64,000 nucleotides of DNA from Acanthochromis polyacanthus (GCF_021347895.1 NC_067116.1:42603628-42667627); one strand, 5' to 3'. Counted from the first letter of the stretch, positions 1-12,707 are shown. Made by a program: numbers and translations. Notes: generated by a model not told the origin, from the sequence alone.

Positions 1-543
1 GAGTAAGAATTTGAGGACAGAACATATCTCCTTAATGTCATGACCTGCCAGTTTTAAGGTAGTCCCACCTTAAAGCATACCCTGCTTTATTGTCCATTTT
101 ACTCTGAATGGAACCACAATCAAGGATCAAGGACATGGAGACCATCCTGCTTTAAAGTAGACCTCAAACCAGCAACTGAGACCATAAACTCATGCGGAAA
201 ATGTTTACTGAGGTAACAAATCAAGTCAGAGGCAGATCTGTTTAATCCTAGACTTCCCCACAATCGGACTGCTTTGCAACCAAAGAAGTCGCCCCCTATT
301 GGCGGTTAGAAAGAATGCAGATTTAAAGCACTTTCGCATTAACTTCACTTTTCTGACCCAGAAGCTACATCCATCTTTTACATACAGTCTGTGGGCTTGA
401 TTAGCTTGTAAACTATTTGCAAAACTCCATTTTTGCGTTCTTGCCCATTGTAAAAGAATAACTGAAATGACTTACTTATGTAAAATATTAAAACATTGGC
501 AACAAAATATGCTAGCTATTAAAAGTTAAAAACTTTTTTCCCA
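1..543. other. AT-rich intergenic DNA, no gene seen
   Basis: I see no exon-like reading frame, RNA gene or clear repeat boundary here. The base composition is that of ordinary teleost intergenic DNA. Confidence 0.5.
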
Positions 544-547
544 TTAA

Positions 548-1955
548 CCCTTAGGGCCCTAGAGGGGTTTAGGTCCATTTTGACAAATTCTGATTTTGCC
601 TTTATATTTCACCTTAAAAGCTGTTGATCTTGCTTTGCTAGGTATCTTTTTTTCAGCACAACCTCACCTGTGTGATTCTATAATTATTTAGACATTTTGA
701 TATAATGTATGGACACACTTGACCTAAAATAGCAGAAAAAATACAAAATCCGAGTAGAAAAAGTTAGATTTTTTTGCTGTGGACACCATAAACATGTGTA
801 ATGAATCTTTTTCAGAACTTATAATGTAAATATAAATTGTTGTCATAAAATAATGTACAAATTTAGCAGTTAACACAGTTATATACCACTATTTGAACTA
901 AAATGGAGGAATTTTTTTATTCGTTTTTGCACAACTATTTACAAAATCATGAGGAGTCACAATAAAATTTTACATAAATGAATTTGTACCATTCCAAAAA
1001 GCTTTTCTGTCCACCACAATCTCTACAATGACAAAAAACAATAGAAACAGTCTTTAGGACCACAGGGAGAATCCAGAGTCCTGGTGTTCTCCTTGCTAGA
1101 ATATGTTCATTATGGATGTTATTATTATTGTTGTTTTATTTATTATTATTTATTTTTAATATAATTATTGTTATTATATTTATTAGTTATTATATTATTA
1201 GTAGTAGCAGTAATATATTACATCTGAAACAAAATCTTCATTTTCTGTGCATCTTTGGTGTCGAGCAGAGAGTGATCTGTGGCCAAAGCCAGTGAAGGAC
1301 GTGCTGCTCTCCCAAAGAGTTATAACTATCACCTGACTAAAAAAATTTTTTAAAAAATGACAGAAAGTTCCAAATCCGCACTTTGGCCATCTCTCCTCTG
1401 TGTATTTCTAGAACATTCCACTCTCTTACTATGAACACAGAGACTGGGGGCGTGTCTGTGGGCGTGTCTGTGGGCGTGTCTGTGGGCGTGTCTGTGCGCC
1501 GCTCCCCATCAGAGCGTCTGACACTCAGCTCCAAGTTTCTCAGTCACCTTTGGGGAAATCCAGTTTCACGTTTTTACTCCAGAGAATGCCAGGTTTGTGA
1601 AAATCTGGTCCACATTTCCTTCCTACACCAAGCATAACTCCAAAGGTCTGTGTTCTCACCAGATGCTTTCAGCAGAGAGGACTCTCCACTGAGTCCAAAG
1701 TTCAAAATTTCGCCGCGCATAAAAGAGGCTGGAAATAGCTCCGATGAAGTTCGGTAAAAATGTGGCGTTTATTATTGATCATATCTCTGGTTTTACTTGG
1801 CCGATCAACATGATTCAAAAACTGGTAGAAAGTTCAAAATCTGTACTTTCAGCACACGTTTAAAGAGAGACTCGCCGACGCTTCATTTCCTGCTTTGTTT
1901 TGATTACCGCGACGCAACAAGAAAACGCTCCAGAGCGTCTTTCGGGTGGCAAGGG
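548..1955. repeat. Possible TTAA-flanked non-autonomous DNA element (piggyBac-like MITE)
   Basis: The segment is bounded by TTAA at 544-547 and 1956-1959, and both ends read CCCTT inward. TTAA targets and CCC-starting termini are typical of piggyBac-type elements. Beyond the first five or so bases the two termini match poorly, and no transposase frame is visible. The interior is AT-rich on the left and holds several scattered copies of a motif like AGAAAGTTC-AAATC on the right. This could equally be two unrelated TTAA sites around ordinary DNA. Confidence 0.3.
1447..1496. repeat. 12-bp minisatellite, about four copies
   Basis: The unit TGTCTGTGGGCG is repeated about four times in tandem. Both strands stay open through it (runs of VSVG or DTPT residues), which creates spurious short reading frames. 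Confidence 0.85.
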
Positions 1956-2127
1956 TTAAACCTGCAGAACAGTGGAAGCATAAAAATGAAAGAAAATAGT
2001 TCAATTAAAAACTGTGCAAAGGACGTTCTTTAAGAAAATTTCAATAGGCTTTTCAACACAATTTAAAATTAACAAACAATTAAATAATCAAGAAACAATT
2101 AGTTGATTAATCTATAATAAAAAGAGT

Positions 2128-2132
2128 CTTCA
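2128..2132 (+). other. Target-site duplication, left copy (element 1)
   Basis: CTTCA directly precedes the TGTCAGGGCC start of the 5' LTR. The same five bases directly follow the 3' LTR at 7541-7545. A perfect 5-bp duplication fixes both ends of the insertion. Confidence 0.9.
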
Positions 2133-2406
2133 TGTCAGGGCCATGTCACGCCACGCTTCCTCTCCAGCCGCCAGGGATCCCACTCCACCCAGCGCCACAC
2201 TCTGCTTCCCCTCCCAGAGCCTACGACCGCTGATCCCGGCTGGAACCCAGACCACCCAGTCTCACTCCCCTCTTCCCTCCATAAGGCCCCGACTCTCACT
2301 CTATTAGATTCAGTCCTCTGTTTTCCCCACAATAAAATCACCTTCTAATTGTGTTTTGGCCTTGGTAGCGTGGTTCTCTGCTCGAATTCAGCCTGGTTGT
2401 ATGACA
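2133..2406 (+). repeat. 5' LTR of element 1, internally deleted
   Basis: The first ten bases equal the 3' LTR start; the sequence then jumps to the part equivalent to about 7280-7540. About 420 bp are missing, including the TATA-like box and predicted transcription start. The remaining 260 or so bases differ from the 3' LTR at about seven positions, including one extra A in the polyadenylation region. Confidence 0.92.
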
Positions 2407-2407
2407 G

Positions 2408-2418
2408 AACGATCTGGC
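2408..2418 (+). other. Self-priming primer-binding site
   Basis: AACGATCTGGC lies one base after the 5' LTR. It is the exact reverse complement of 7052-7062 in the 3' LTR, and complementarity stops at both ends, giving exactly 11 bp. The 7052 end lies 25-31 bp after a TATA-like AATAAAA. In Tf1-type elements the first 11 bases of the transcript fold back and prime reverse transcription at such a site. No tRNA-like TGG primer site is present. Confidence 0.8.
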
Positions 2419-2424
2419 CATAAT

Positions 2425-3620
2425 ATGGACTCGGAGAACCCGCTGCCGGGGCCAGACCCTCTGTCTGGTCCCAACCTCCTAAGTGCTGTGGCAATACATG
2501 GACAGCTGTTGGGCCAACACAGCAGAACTCTCCAAGAGCTCGTCGACGCCGGACGCCAGTTACACGCCCAACTAGAATCCATGGCCAGTCAGATCACGCA
2601 CGTATCCTCCGCTCCAGAAATCCTGGATCAACACGGCCGAGCACTGCATGAACGGCAACTTCAGCCAAGAATCTGCATGACCAGATGGAAAACCATTCAC
2701 GCCCAGCTAAGAAACCAAAACTCACCTCCGCATGGCTCAACTCACCACCTCCCAGTCAGATCCAGCCCCTCCGCCTCCTGTTTCATCGTCAGCTCCAGAC
2801 CCTGTGTCACCTCCCCCAGCCTCGGGAGCCCCACATTCCAGACCAGCCCGCTACGCCGGAGACCAGGGGGCCTGTGGAGATTTTCTTATGCAATGCTCAT
2901 TGGTTTTTGGTCTACAACCCCAGACGAACCGCGAATCTCCTATACTCTCAATTTATTATCTGGAGCTGCTCTACGCTGGGGATCGGCGGTGTGGCAGAAG
3001 AATGGGCCGGCTTGTCGCTCCTACGCCGCCTTCACCGAGGAGATGAGACAAGTTTTCGATCACCCAGTTCAGGGAGCTGAAGCTGAGAAGAGATTGGGAG
3101 CACTCACCCAGGGGGGCAGAGTGTGGCGGAGTATGCTGTTGAATTCCGGACCCTGGCGGCTAGCTGTGACTGGAATGACTCCGCCCTCCGTTACTCTTTC
3201 ACCATGGATTAAATGATGAACTAAAGGATCTGCTTGCCTCCAAGGAGGAGACTTCGGACTTTAAATCCCTCATCGACCTCGCAATCCGTGGATAACCGGC
3301 TCAGGGAGCGAAGACGGGAGAAGAAAACCAGGTTCCTCCACCAACTCACCTCACCCCCCAGTCCAGCCCCGCTCCTACCCCGGCGCCCCCAGCACCAGTC
3401 CCCCTCGGCCAACATCCAGTCCGTCCCTTGCCTCCGACTCCGGTCCATCCAGTGTCGGGGGAGGAGCCCATGCAGCTTGGCGGGCCCGCCTCACCGAGGA
3501 GGAGAAGGCAGCCCGCCGTCGTCGAGACGCCTGCCTATACTGTGGTGAGGTCGGCCATTATTCTTACACCTGCCCGGCCAAGCTGGGAAAAGAGTGGCTC
3601 ACCAGTGACCGGGGGGGTCC
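2425..3620 (+). pseudogene. Gag of element 1, frameshifted
   Basis: The likely start ATG is at 2425, 18 bp past the LTR. It opens an acidic, proline-rich N-terminus (MDSENPLPGPD). The frame is followed to about 2690, then continues in other frames: a proline/serine-rich segment at 2732-2880, a capsid-like segment with LNLLSGAALRWG near 2950, and FTEEMRQVFDHP near 3035. A CCHC knuckle (C-x2-C-x4-H-x4-C) is readable at 3532-3573. It would form the particle shell and bind the RNA. At least three indels break it. The capsid resembles the Sushi-type gag from which mammalian PEG10/RTL genes derive (family knowledge). Confidence 0.8.
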
Positions 3621-3639
3621 TGGTGAGCCGTACCTCGGT

Positions 3640-4045
3640 CTCCTCCCTTACGACTCACCTCCGGGTGATGACCTCACTTCGGGGGGAACACCAGTTTCAG
3701 TCCCGGCACTGGTGGACTCCGGCGCGGAGGGCAACTTTATTGACGAGACCCTGGTAAACAGCTTCAGATTCCCACTGAACCAATACAGCCCCTCTCTGCG
3801 CCTACTCCTTAAAAACCGTCGCCTTGCCATGTCAGGATCAGACCACTCCCATCAACATCCGTATCTCAGGTAATACACGAGACCATTCGTTCAGTTCCAT
3901 GCCCAACCTGCACACCCCTCTAGTTCTTGGCTTCCCCTGGTTGAAGCAACACAATCCCCATATCGACTGGGCAACTGGCAAGATTTTAACCTGGAGTTCG
4001 GCCTGTCACGCTTCCTGCTTGTTCTGCCCCCCCCGGTAGTCCTGC
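3640..4045 (+). pseudogene. Aspartic protease of element 1, frameshifted
   Basis: The catalytic triplet D-S-G is encoded at 3715-3723 within VPALVDSGAEGNFID, the normal context for a retroelement protease. The downstream LGFPWLKQHNPHIDW block (about 3930-3970), typical of the protease-RT linker in sushi-like elements, is in another frame, so at least one indel lies between them. It would cleave the Gag-Pol polyprotein. Confidence 0.75.
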
Positions 4046-4179
4046 ACCTCCTGCTAGACCCCGCCCCTGATTTGACTAATGTCCGTCAGAATATCATGAT
4101 CTCGCCCTGGCCTTCGACAAGGATCGGGCTCGTCCTTACCCCCACACCGACCCTATGACTGTGCAATTGAACTCCTGAA

Positions 4180-4935
<756 letters not shown>

Positions 4936-5480
4936 CTGCTCTCACTTCTACTGCCCACAGATTCTCCTGGACTCCAGCCGCACGCTCCGCCTTCCTCACC
5001 CTCAAGTCTCGGTTCACCTCCGCCCCATTCTGATCCAGCCAGACCCTTGTCGTCAGTTTATAGTGGAGGTCGACGCCTCGGACACCGGAGTGGGGGCAGT
5101 GCTGTCTCAGCGTTCCGACGGAGATGGCAAGCTACATCCCTGCGCCTTCCTCTTCGTAAACTTTCCCCAGCTGAGCGAAACTATGATGGGTAACCGAGAG
5201 CTCCTGGCGTTAAGTTGGCGCTGGAGGAGTGGAGACACTGGCTGGAGGGGGTCGAGCAGCCGTTCCTGGTGTGGACCGACCATAAGAACCTGCAGTATCT
5301 GCAATCAGCGAAACGACTAAACCCCAGGCAAGCCAGGTGGTCCTTATTTTTGACCGATTCAACTTCACCTTTCATATCGCCCCGGACCCGAAACGGAAAG
5401 CCTGACCCTGTCCCGAATTCATTCCAAGAAGGATCTAGAAACCCCAGAACCCATTCTTTCCCGTTGCCACCTGGCCTCTA
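4936..5480 (+). pseudogene. RNase H of element 1, frameshifted
   Basis: The segment FIVEVDASDTGVGAVLSQRS (about 5058-5115) carries the first catalytic Asp. The second block, [20 protein letters not shown] (about 5274-5330), is in another frame. Order and spacing match the RNase H that follows RT in Ty3/gypsy polyproteins. At least two indels disrupt it. Confidence 0.8.
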
Positions 5481-5499
5481 ACCTGGGATATTGAGAGCA

Positions 5500-6290
5500 C
5501 CGTTCGCCAGCCCAACAGACACAAGTGTTTCCTGAAGCCGGTCCCCCAGGAACGCTCTTTGTTCCGGAGACCGTCAGGTCTGATGTCCTCCGATGGGCCC
5601 ACTCCAGCCAGCTGTCCTGCCACCCGGGGGAGACCAGGACGCTGGCGGTTCTTCGCCGGAGGTTTTGGTGGCCTTCCATGACTCGAGATTGTCGCAGTTA
5701 CATTACGGCCTGCTCCATCTGCGCCCAGAACAAACCTCCTGTCAGCCCCCCTCAGGTCTTCTTCATCCCCTTCCCATTCCCAGACGACCTTGGTCACACA
5801 TCGCCTTGGACTTTGACTGGTTGCCCTTCTCGGGGAATGTCTCATTCTCTCGGTCATAGATCGCTTTTCTAAATTTGCCCACCTCATTCCCTTGTCCAAG
5901 CTCCCCTCAGCCCATGAATCTGCCGAATTTTGATCACCCATGTTTTTCGGGCCCATGGCATTCCCCTAGACATAGTTTCAGATAGAGGACCTCAATTTAC
6001 CTCGAGTGTGGCGGGCTTTTTAAGGCCCTAGGGGCCAAGGCAGTCTCTCTTCTGGGTTCCATCCGCAAACCAATGGCCAGACGGAGCGGCTGAATCAAGA
6101 GATGGAGGCCACCCTTCGGTGCGTAACATCTAAGAACCCCAGCTCCTGGTGCTCTCAGCTCCCCTGGGTGGAGTACGCACACAACACCCTCCCCAGCGCC
6201 GCCACTGGCCTCTCCCCTTTCAATGCCTCTATGGTTATCAGCCCCCGCTCTTCCCTGACCAAGAGGAAATCGCAGTTCCTTCAGTGAGGC
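5500..6290 (+). pseudogene. Integrase core of element 1, frameshifted
   Basis: The zinc-binding N-terminus is readable as [12 protein letters not shown] (about 5595-5630) and CSICAQNKP (about 5712-5740), giving an HHCC-type finger. The first catalytic Asp is in ALDFDWLP (about 5805-5830), the second in the VSDRGPQFT block near 5975-6000, and the Glu in [11 protein letters not shown] near 6075-6105. The blocks lie in different frames, so no active integrase can be made. Confidence 0.8.
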
Positions 6291-6869
<579 letters not shown>

Positions 6870-7020
6870 TGACCCACACCTGACACCCCTTTAATCACTC
6901 TGCATTCTTTTCTTTTCCTGACAGCAGAGCTGAACAGCAAGCAGCTGAAACCGTTCTCCAATCAGTCACCTCCACCAGAGTCCGAGCAGCTGACAATCAT
7001 CTGGCTAATCACTCGCTGAC

Positions 7021-7027
7021 AATAAAA
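7021..7027 (+). promoter_or_regulatory. TATA-like box of the 3' LTR
   Basis: AATAAAA lies 25-31 bp before 7052, the base expected as the first transcribed base because 7052-7062 pairs exactly with the primer site. The counterpart in the 5' LTR is deleted. Confidence 0.5.
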
Positions 7028-7465
7028 GACCGGTCTTTCCTGCAACACCCTGCCAGATCGTTAGACTCGACTCACATTGTCAGTCTCCTTCTTGCCTCTT
7101 GCCTGTTGTTTTTGAAAGCAACGTCTAACCCTGTTTTTCCTGTTGTCACCAGAAACCTGCTGCTCGGACTCTCGCTTGCTGTTCCCTCCGGTTCCCCTTT
7201 GGGCCCAATCACTCCCTCCGGACCACCCTCGCAACTCCAACAACTCCAGCCTGTCCTGCCTGCATTCTGCTCTCTACCCCCCACGCCATGCTTCCTCTCC
7301 AGCCGCCAGGGATCCCACTCCACCCAGCGCCACACTCTGCTTCCCCTCCCAGAGCCTACGACCGCTGATCCCGGCTGGAACCCAGACCACTCAGTCTCAC
7401 TCCCCTCTTCCCTCCGTAAGGCCCCGACTCTCACTCTATTAGATTCAGTCCTCTGTTTTCCCCAC

Positions 7466-7471
7466 AATAAA
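7466..7471 (+). terminator. Polyadenylation signal in the 3' LTR
   Basis: AATAAA occurs about 70 bp before the LTR end. It is conserved in the truncated 5' LTR near 2331-2336, as expected for the R/U5 part. Confidence 0.6.
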
Positions 7472-7540
7472 TCACCTTTTAATTGTGTTTTGGCCTTGGT
7501 AGCATGGTTCTCTGCTCGAGTTCAGCCTGGTTGTATGACA

Positions 7541-7545
7541 CTTCA
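7541..7545 (+). other. Target-site duplication, right copy (element 1)
   Basis: CTTCA directly after the 3' LTR, identical to 2128-2132. Confidence 0.9.
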
Positions 7546-7588
7546 GTTGCAGCCTTAAGCTAAATATGTAGAAACTCAGGATACATAC

Positions 7589-9117
7589 TCAGAACAATAG
7601 AGTTGACTCGATATCCTCCAGCTCCAACTCCAACTAAGAACTGGGACACTAAATATAAATAGACATTGGGGCATAGGGCTGTTGTCACCATGAACACCAA
7701 CAACATAACTGCTGGAATTTGAGTTGCTCGTTTGCGACCAAACCTGCAAAAAAAAAAAGCAACAACAACAAAAAAACAGATGATAACCACAATGATGAAG
7801 TTCGATCGACTGGTGAACCCAAAACAAATGACAGAAATAGCTTTAACCATGAGCTACATAGAAGGCCCAATTTCATCTATGCTGAGATGTTTGAATGAAT
7901 ACACCTGATATAGACAATACCTAACTAATTTAACACAACAGCCAGTTAAATAAAACTGCATTTTCGGGTATGTGTGTTCATGGAAACATCCTTGAAATAT
8001 TTCAAGATTTTGGGAAAATTCTCCACCACTTTAACCAGCACTGGTCTGTGAAGTGATTTAGCCAAAGCTTTCGCCAACTTTCATTGCCATCATGTGTTCA
8101 CATTGACCTATTAAACCATTTACATACCCGGTCAGGGTTATTGGAAAAGGATCAGTTGTAAAATGGTGATGTATTCTGTCCTGTGCCAACAAACACTTCA
8201 GAGTGACTCTTTTTATGATCACAATTAGTTAGTAGAAAAATTTTTTACCGTTGAACAGTGTCGGGCGAATTGACTCCCACTCTTTAAGCTAAATGCTGCT
8301 GGCTGTATAGATTCATGTTTTTATTATTCAGAAGTGTTAACCAACTCTCAGGATTACAGCAAATATGCATGTATGTCAGTTGAGTAATAAAACATATTCA
8401 CATTGAATTTAGACAGCTGTGAGATAATGAATTCAAGCATAACATTGTTTTAAATTGGCATATTGACTAAAATATTTAAAATCGAATACAGAAAAAATAA
8501 GTATATCTTTGAATTTAGACTGGAAACACAAAATTCTTGACTGAAACACACTTACGATTCAGTAGCAGGTCCAAAGATGAGGGAACCAAGAACAACTCCA
8601 GCCATTCCCCACTGTTTGTAACACTTGCAGCATGTTACCCCGATTACAGACCAGATCAAACTGTGAACATTTTAAACAGAAAAGAATGTTCAATTGAATG
8701 TTATAATTAACTGAGAAAACAATATCAGTTTGTCAGCACTTACATCAGTGACTATGGTGGTTTCATACAGCATGTTTCCATACACCCATCCATTCACACA
8801 CCCACTGGTCTCATTGAGTCCATTTTCCCTGATGGCATCGATGTCCCAGTCCACAGGGACGAACATCCGACACCTGCTGAAGCTCCCGTCCTCCTCCCGA
8901 GGAGAGTCAGGTTCAGCTGCTCCTCTGTGGTCAGATTAGGACCAGCACTGAGGATCCAGTCTGTATTACAGTGTCTCTCTGGATCAGACTCGACAAAAAG
9001 TAAACTAGCAAGTGCAACAGTCTGAATTATGTTTGGAAAGCAAATTGAAATCAGAGCTATCTGTTGGAATAATCCAAATTCTCCAATGTTCCTGAAAATC
9101 TCTCCAAAGTCTGTCAT
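7589..9117 (-). pseudogene. SLC22-family transporter, 5' exons 1-3, frameshifted
   Basis: Three exons fit an organic-ion transporter of the SLC22 (major facilitator) family. Exon 1 is 9117-8744: it starts [15 protein letters not shown], has a first membrane segment near residues 17-40, and has CNTDW and NLT blocks of the extracellular loop; its donor is GTAAGT. Exon 2 is 8660-8556 with acceptor CACAG and a FDLVC start. Exon 3 is 7743-7589, after a long T tract and GCAG, with FGRKRATQIPAV and two membrane segments, donor GTATGT. Exon 3 is 155 bp, the usual family length; exon 2 is 105 bp where 104 is usual. Exon 1 has lost one base just after NLTL (near 8905), giving an early stop, and exon 2 reads MAGVVLGSLIFGP only after a shift. 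Exons 4 onward are not in the window; the DNA beyond exon 3 is interrupted by element 1. Either a pseudogene or two sequencing errors. Confidence 0.8.
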
Positions 9118-9452
9118 CTTGATGATGGTTACCTAGTTAGTGAGAGATGCAATAAACCACCTTTCTATGCGCGCTGCCTTATATTTCTGTCATCCCTTTT
9201 GGAGTCCTCCCAGACTTTCAAAGCTATGGGTCCTTGAAACCTGTAACACTGAATTGAGATGGACTGAAAATGTAGTGCTGGCTGCAGCCAGCCGATGACT
9301 GCCTCTGTTAAAAATATTAAATAGATTCCACTGCTGCACACAGTGGATACAACAACAGATTCTTTCCTTTTAATCTTAAAGGACCTGAATTCTTCTTCCA
9401 CCACTGACCATCCTGAACAATGTGTCACTTTAAACCATAACAAACATGTATA
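9118..9452 (-). other. 5' flank of the SLC22-like fragment
   Basis: These 335 bp lie between the SLC22-like start codon and the 3' LTR of element 2. I see no clear TATA box or upstream exon. If the original promoter extended further, the insertion separated it from the gene. Confidence 0.4.
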
Positions 9453-9807
9453 TGTAACCCTTTGCTGAACTTCCCTGATGCCAGGTCCGACTAGCCCTCG
9501 GGCTCCCTATTAAGTCTCTGTGTTGTGTATTTGTTTTTGTGAAGAGGAAGACGGAGAGAAGGACCAGGCGGAGAAGCAGAGGGTCTGGGTGATTTGACTT
9601 TATCTTCACCTTTGAAACAGGACATGAAGTTGTCACAATACAAAATATACAATACAACAGAAATTCACTTCTCTTATGAACCATAACATACTCCATGTGA
9701 ATACAAAATATACAATACAATAGAGGTTAATATCTCTTCTGACCCATAAAGTCCTCCAGTACATGCCTAGATGAAAATGTGAGGGAGTTTGGGGAAACTA
9801 GATGTGT

Positions 9808-9872
<65 letters not shown>

Positions 9873-10365
9873 TTGGCATTTGAACGTGATAGAATGTTCA
9901 TGCAAACAACTACAGGCCATTTGCGCCTAAATATGTGTCTGTAGGTGTGAGATGGGACAGTGGAACAATTCTGACTGAACGTACAAAGTGTGCGCTCAGT
10001 ATGTGTTTGAATGGGAGGGAATACTTGGGTGGACAACTATGAAAACAGTGTATTTCCCCTGGCTTAATATGTTTCTGAACTGCCGCACGCACAGGCCTTA
10101 AAACATCACAAAACCAACCGTGGTTTAAACAATCACTGGGTTTTAATCATCACATTTGTTGAATCCTCTGCTCCAAACCCCTAAGCAACAAATTTTTTCC
10201 ACTCGGAGCTAGGAGTTATGCTGCTTACCTTTGAAACAGGACATGAAGTTGTGACCTAAAATGGCCGCAACCCACACAAGAGAATACAATCGCGGACAAC
10301 ACTAAACCAATAGGAAGGTGGCGCCCTCTGCAGGATTTCGCCCGCAACTATCCCAAAAAACGAAA
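9453..10365 (-). repeat. 3' LTR of element 2
   Basis: On the plus strand it reads TGTAACCCTTTGCTG... and ends near CCCAAAAAACGAA. It contains a long GT tract and two copies of CCTTTGAAACAGGACATGAA about 620 bp apart. Relative to the other LTR it lacks about 17 bp near 10140. It points toward the SLC22-like exons, about 335 bp from their start codon. Confidence 0.9.
9810..9872. repeat. (GT)n microsatellite in the 3' LTR
   Basis: About 28 GT repeats, interrupted by GGTGTG near both ends. It gives spurious His-Thr open frames on the minus strand. Confidence 0.95.
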
Positions 10366-10512
10366 CTATGTGTCACTCAGTCTTTAACAGCAGCCATCTT
10401 CCTTTCTTTTGCTTTCAACCACAGTCTACATCCTAGCTCAATTTTTTGCTGATCAGAAACAGGTTTCTCCGTGACAGAAAAGGTATGACAATTTTTTGGG
10501 AGGGCGTCTAAC

Positions 10513-10836
10513 TCATGGTGGATTTCTCTTGCTCCGTACGAGTTCTTTGGGAACTACCTTCTGGCTGCTCGGCCTCATTGGTCCAGGTCCACTTTCCAAG
10601 TTGTGACCCTGCAAGATGTCCTCTTCTTCCTCCCGTTCCCTCTCGGCTGCCTCATCAGGTGCACCAGTGTACCGGGTGTTACTTGCAGCATTCTCAGTTT
10701 CCTCCATCTGGTCAATTTCGATGCTCTCTGTATCACTGCAGTCCATATTCACCACGGGTTCCCTCCGCATGGACATCTCAGGCTGCAGTTCCAAGGGGAG
10801 GAACATACATTGGGTAAGCAGATTTTGATGGAGCAC
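10513..10836 (-). pseudogene. C-terminal tail of element 2 Pol, shifted frame
   Basis: An acidic, glutamate-rich segment ending KELVRSKRNPP follows the integrase C-terminal frame. It probably belongs to the same polyprotein after a frameshift near 10836. There are no recognised motifs. Confidence 0.45.
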
Positions 10837-11496
10837 TCACTCTTTGTCTCCATTCTCAGACCTGATCACATACACGGGTATGTCCGGCTGTTTCTTTACG
10901 ACAACGTAGGGCTGACGCTCCCACCTATCACCAAGCTTTTGTCTTCCTTCAACATGACAGATTTTGACCAGTACCCTGTCCCCAGCTTGGAATTCCTGAG
11001 GCATAGTCTTGCAATCATATTGCTTTTTCTGTTGTTCCTTTGCCTGTCTGGACATCTGGCTGGCCCTATCGTATGCCTGCCTGAGAATGTCCACAAGAGT
11101 TTCAGCATATTCGCTGTGTTCACGTGGCTCTGTGCTCTCTGGCTGGCCTAAGATAAGGTCAATGGGCAGCCTAGGATGTCGACCAAACATTAAAAAGTAC
11201 GGGGTGTAGCCTGTTGAGTCATGGCACGTACAATTATAGGCATGAGTCATGGCATCCAAGTGTTCGTGCCAGCGGGCCTTCCTTTGCGGATCCAGCGTTC
11301 CCAACATATCCATCAAAGTTCTATTAAACCTCTCTGTTGTACCGTTTCCTTGAGGATGATATGGGCTTGTGTGAGACTTTTTGATTCCAGAGAGGTTGCA
11401 CAGCTCTTTCACCACCACGCTCTCAAAATTTCGCCCTTGATCAGCATGAAGTTTCACAGGATACGCAAAGCGGCAGAAGAAGCTGCTCCACAGCAC
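10837..11496 (-). pseudogene. Integrase, second half, element 2
   Basis: It holds the second catalytic Asp in LHADQGRNFES and the catalytic Glu in GNGTTERFNRTL, with normal spacing. The C-terminal part has GDRVLVKICHVEGRQKLGDRW, similar to the GPF/Y module of gypsy integrases. The open frame is shifted relative to the upstream half by a one-base change near 11490-11500. Confidence 0.85.
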
Positions 11497-12707
11497 CCTT
11501 TTTCCACTGTGCGGGCTTTCTGATCCTTGGTTGGGTAAGTCTGTGTAAAACGAGAGAAGTGATCTGTAAGTACCAGCACATTCTCGAACCCACCTTTGGA
11601 CCTCTCCAGGGTTAGAAAGTCCATACAGATCAGTTCCATCGGCTCACTTGTATTAATACTGACGAGGGGCACTCTAAGACTAGCTGTGGGAGTCTTCCTG
11701 AGACAGCATCTCTCACACTGCTCACACCATGTTTTAACATCATTGAACATCTTGGGCCAGTAAAAGCGCTCTCTTATCAATGCAAATGTGCAATCGACCC
11801 CCAAATGGCCCAAATCATCATGGAGGGATGTCTTCGCAAACCTTCGTAGTTCCATGGGCAGGACCAGCTGTTCGATTGACCCCCTTTGTCCATCACCCAC
11901 TTTGCGGTAGAGGATACCGTCCTTGACCACTAACCTTTTCCATTCTTTTAACAGAATATTCAGCTGTGCACCTCCTTCGACTCGATCACTCCTCTTAGGC
12001 TTGGTGTTCAGAGACCGATGGTACAGTACTGGTCCAACTACTGGGTCATCTCTTTGGCCGATCCTCACCTGCTGCTTTGTCATTGCTGGCAGTGAGTCTG
12101 TCCCCATACCATCATAAGATTCCGGCAGTGGATCAGAATTGCACGGCTGTGGTGCTTGAAGACCGTCTGTCTCAACCTGTGCTGAGTTTTCCTCTGCCTC
12201 CTGCAAGCATGAAGCCCTCCTCTCTCTGATCCTGGGCTTGACTCGTTGCGGGCATGTTTGCAAGGCTTGTGCCACCTCCTGCTGGGACAGTCTGGACAAT
12301 GCATCAGCGTTGGCGTTGGATTTCCCTTGGCGGTATTGGATATCGAAGTCCAGCATTGACAGGTGGGACACCCAACGCTGACCAGTTGCGTCCAATTTTG
12401 CTGTTGTCATTACATATTTCAGTGGATTGTTATCCGTGATGACAGAGAATTTGTGTCCGTACAAGTGGTCATAAAACTTTTCCGTTGCCGCCCACTTGAG
12501 AGCCAAAAACTCTAACTTGTGGGCAGGGTAACGTGTTTCTGATGGGTGCAGACCTCTGCTGGCATATGCCACGACCCTCCTCCTCCCATCTTGAATCTGT
12601 GCAAGGACTGCACCAAGCCCTTCCCCGGACGCATCCGTTTGTAACAAGAATGGTAGGTTGAAGTCTGGGTAGGCCAGGATTGGGGCTGTGGTAAGTCTCT
12701 GCTTCAA
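11454..12707 (-). pseudogene. RNase H and first half of integrase, element 2
   Basis: The frame begins at KQRLTTAPILAYPDF, the end of the RT connection. RNase H is marked by LLQTDASGEGLGAVLAQ and by VITDNNPLKYV and YRQGKSNANADALSR. The integrase follows: an HHCC finger (H in HDDLGHLG, C in CEQCERC) and the first catalytic Asp in LICMDFLTLERS. The frame ends at a premature stop after a one-base shift near 11500. The real protein would run on into the second integrase half. Confidence 0.88.

Noticed and set aside
9767..10036. His-Thr repeat frames in both LTRs of element 2
   Set aside because: Translation of (GT)n microsatellites.
10603..11151. 182-codon plus-strand frame opposite the integrase
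   Set aside because: Antisense shadow of the element 2 integrase frame.
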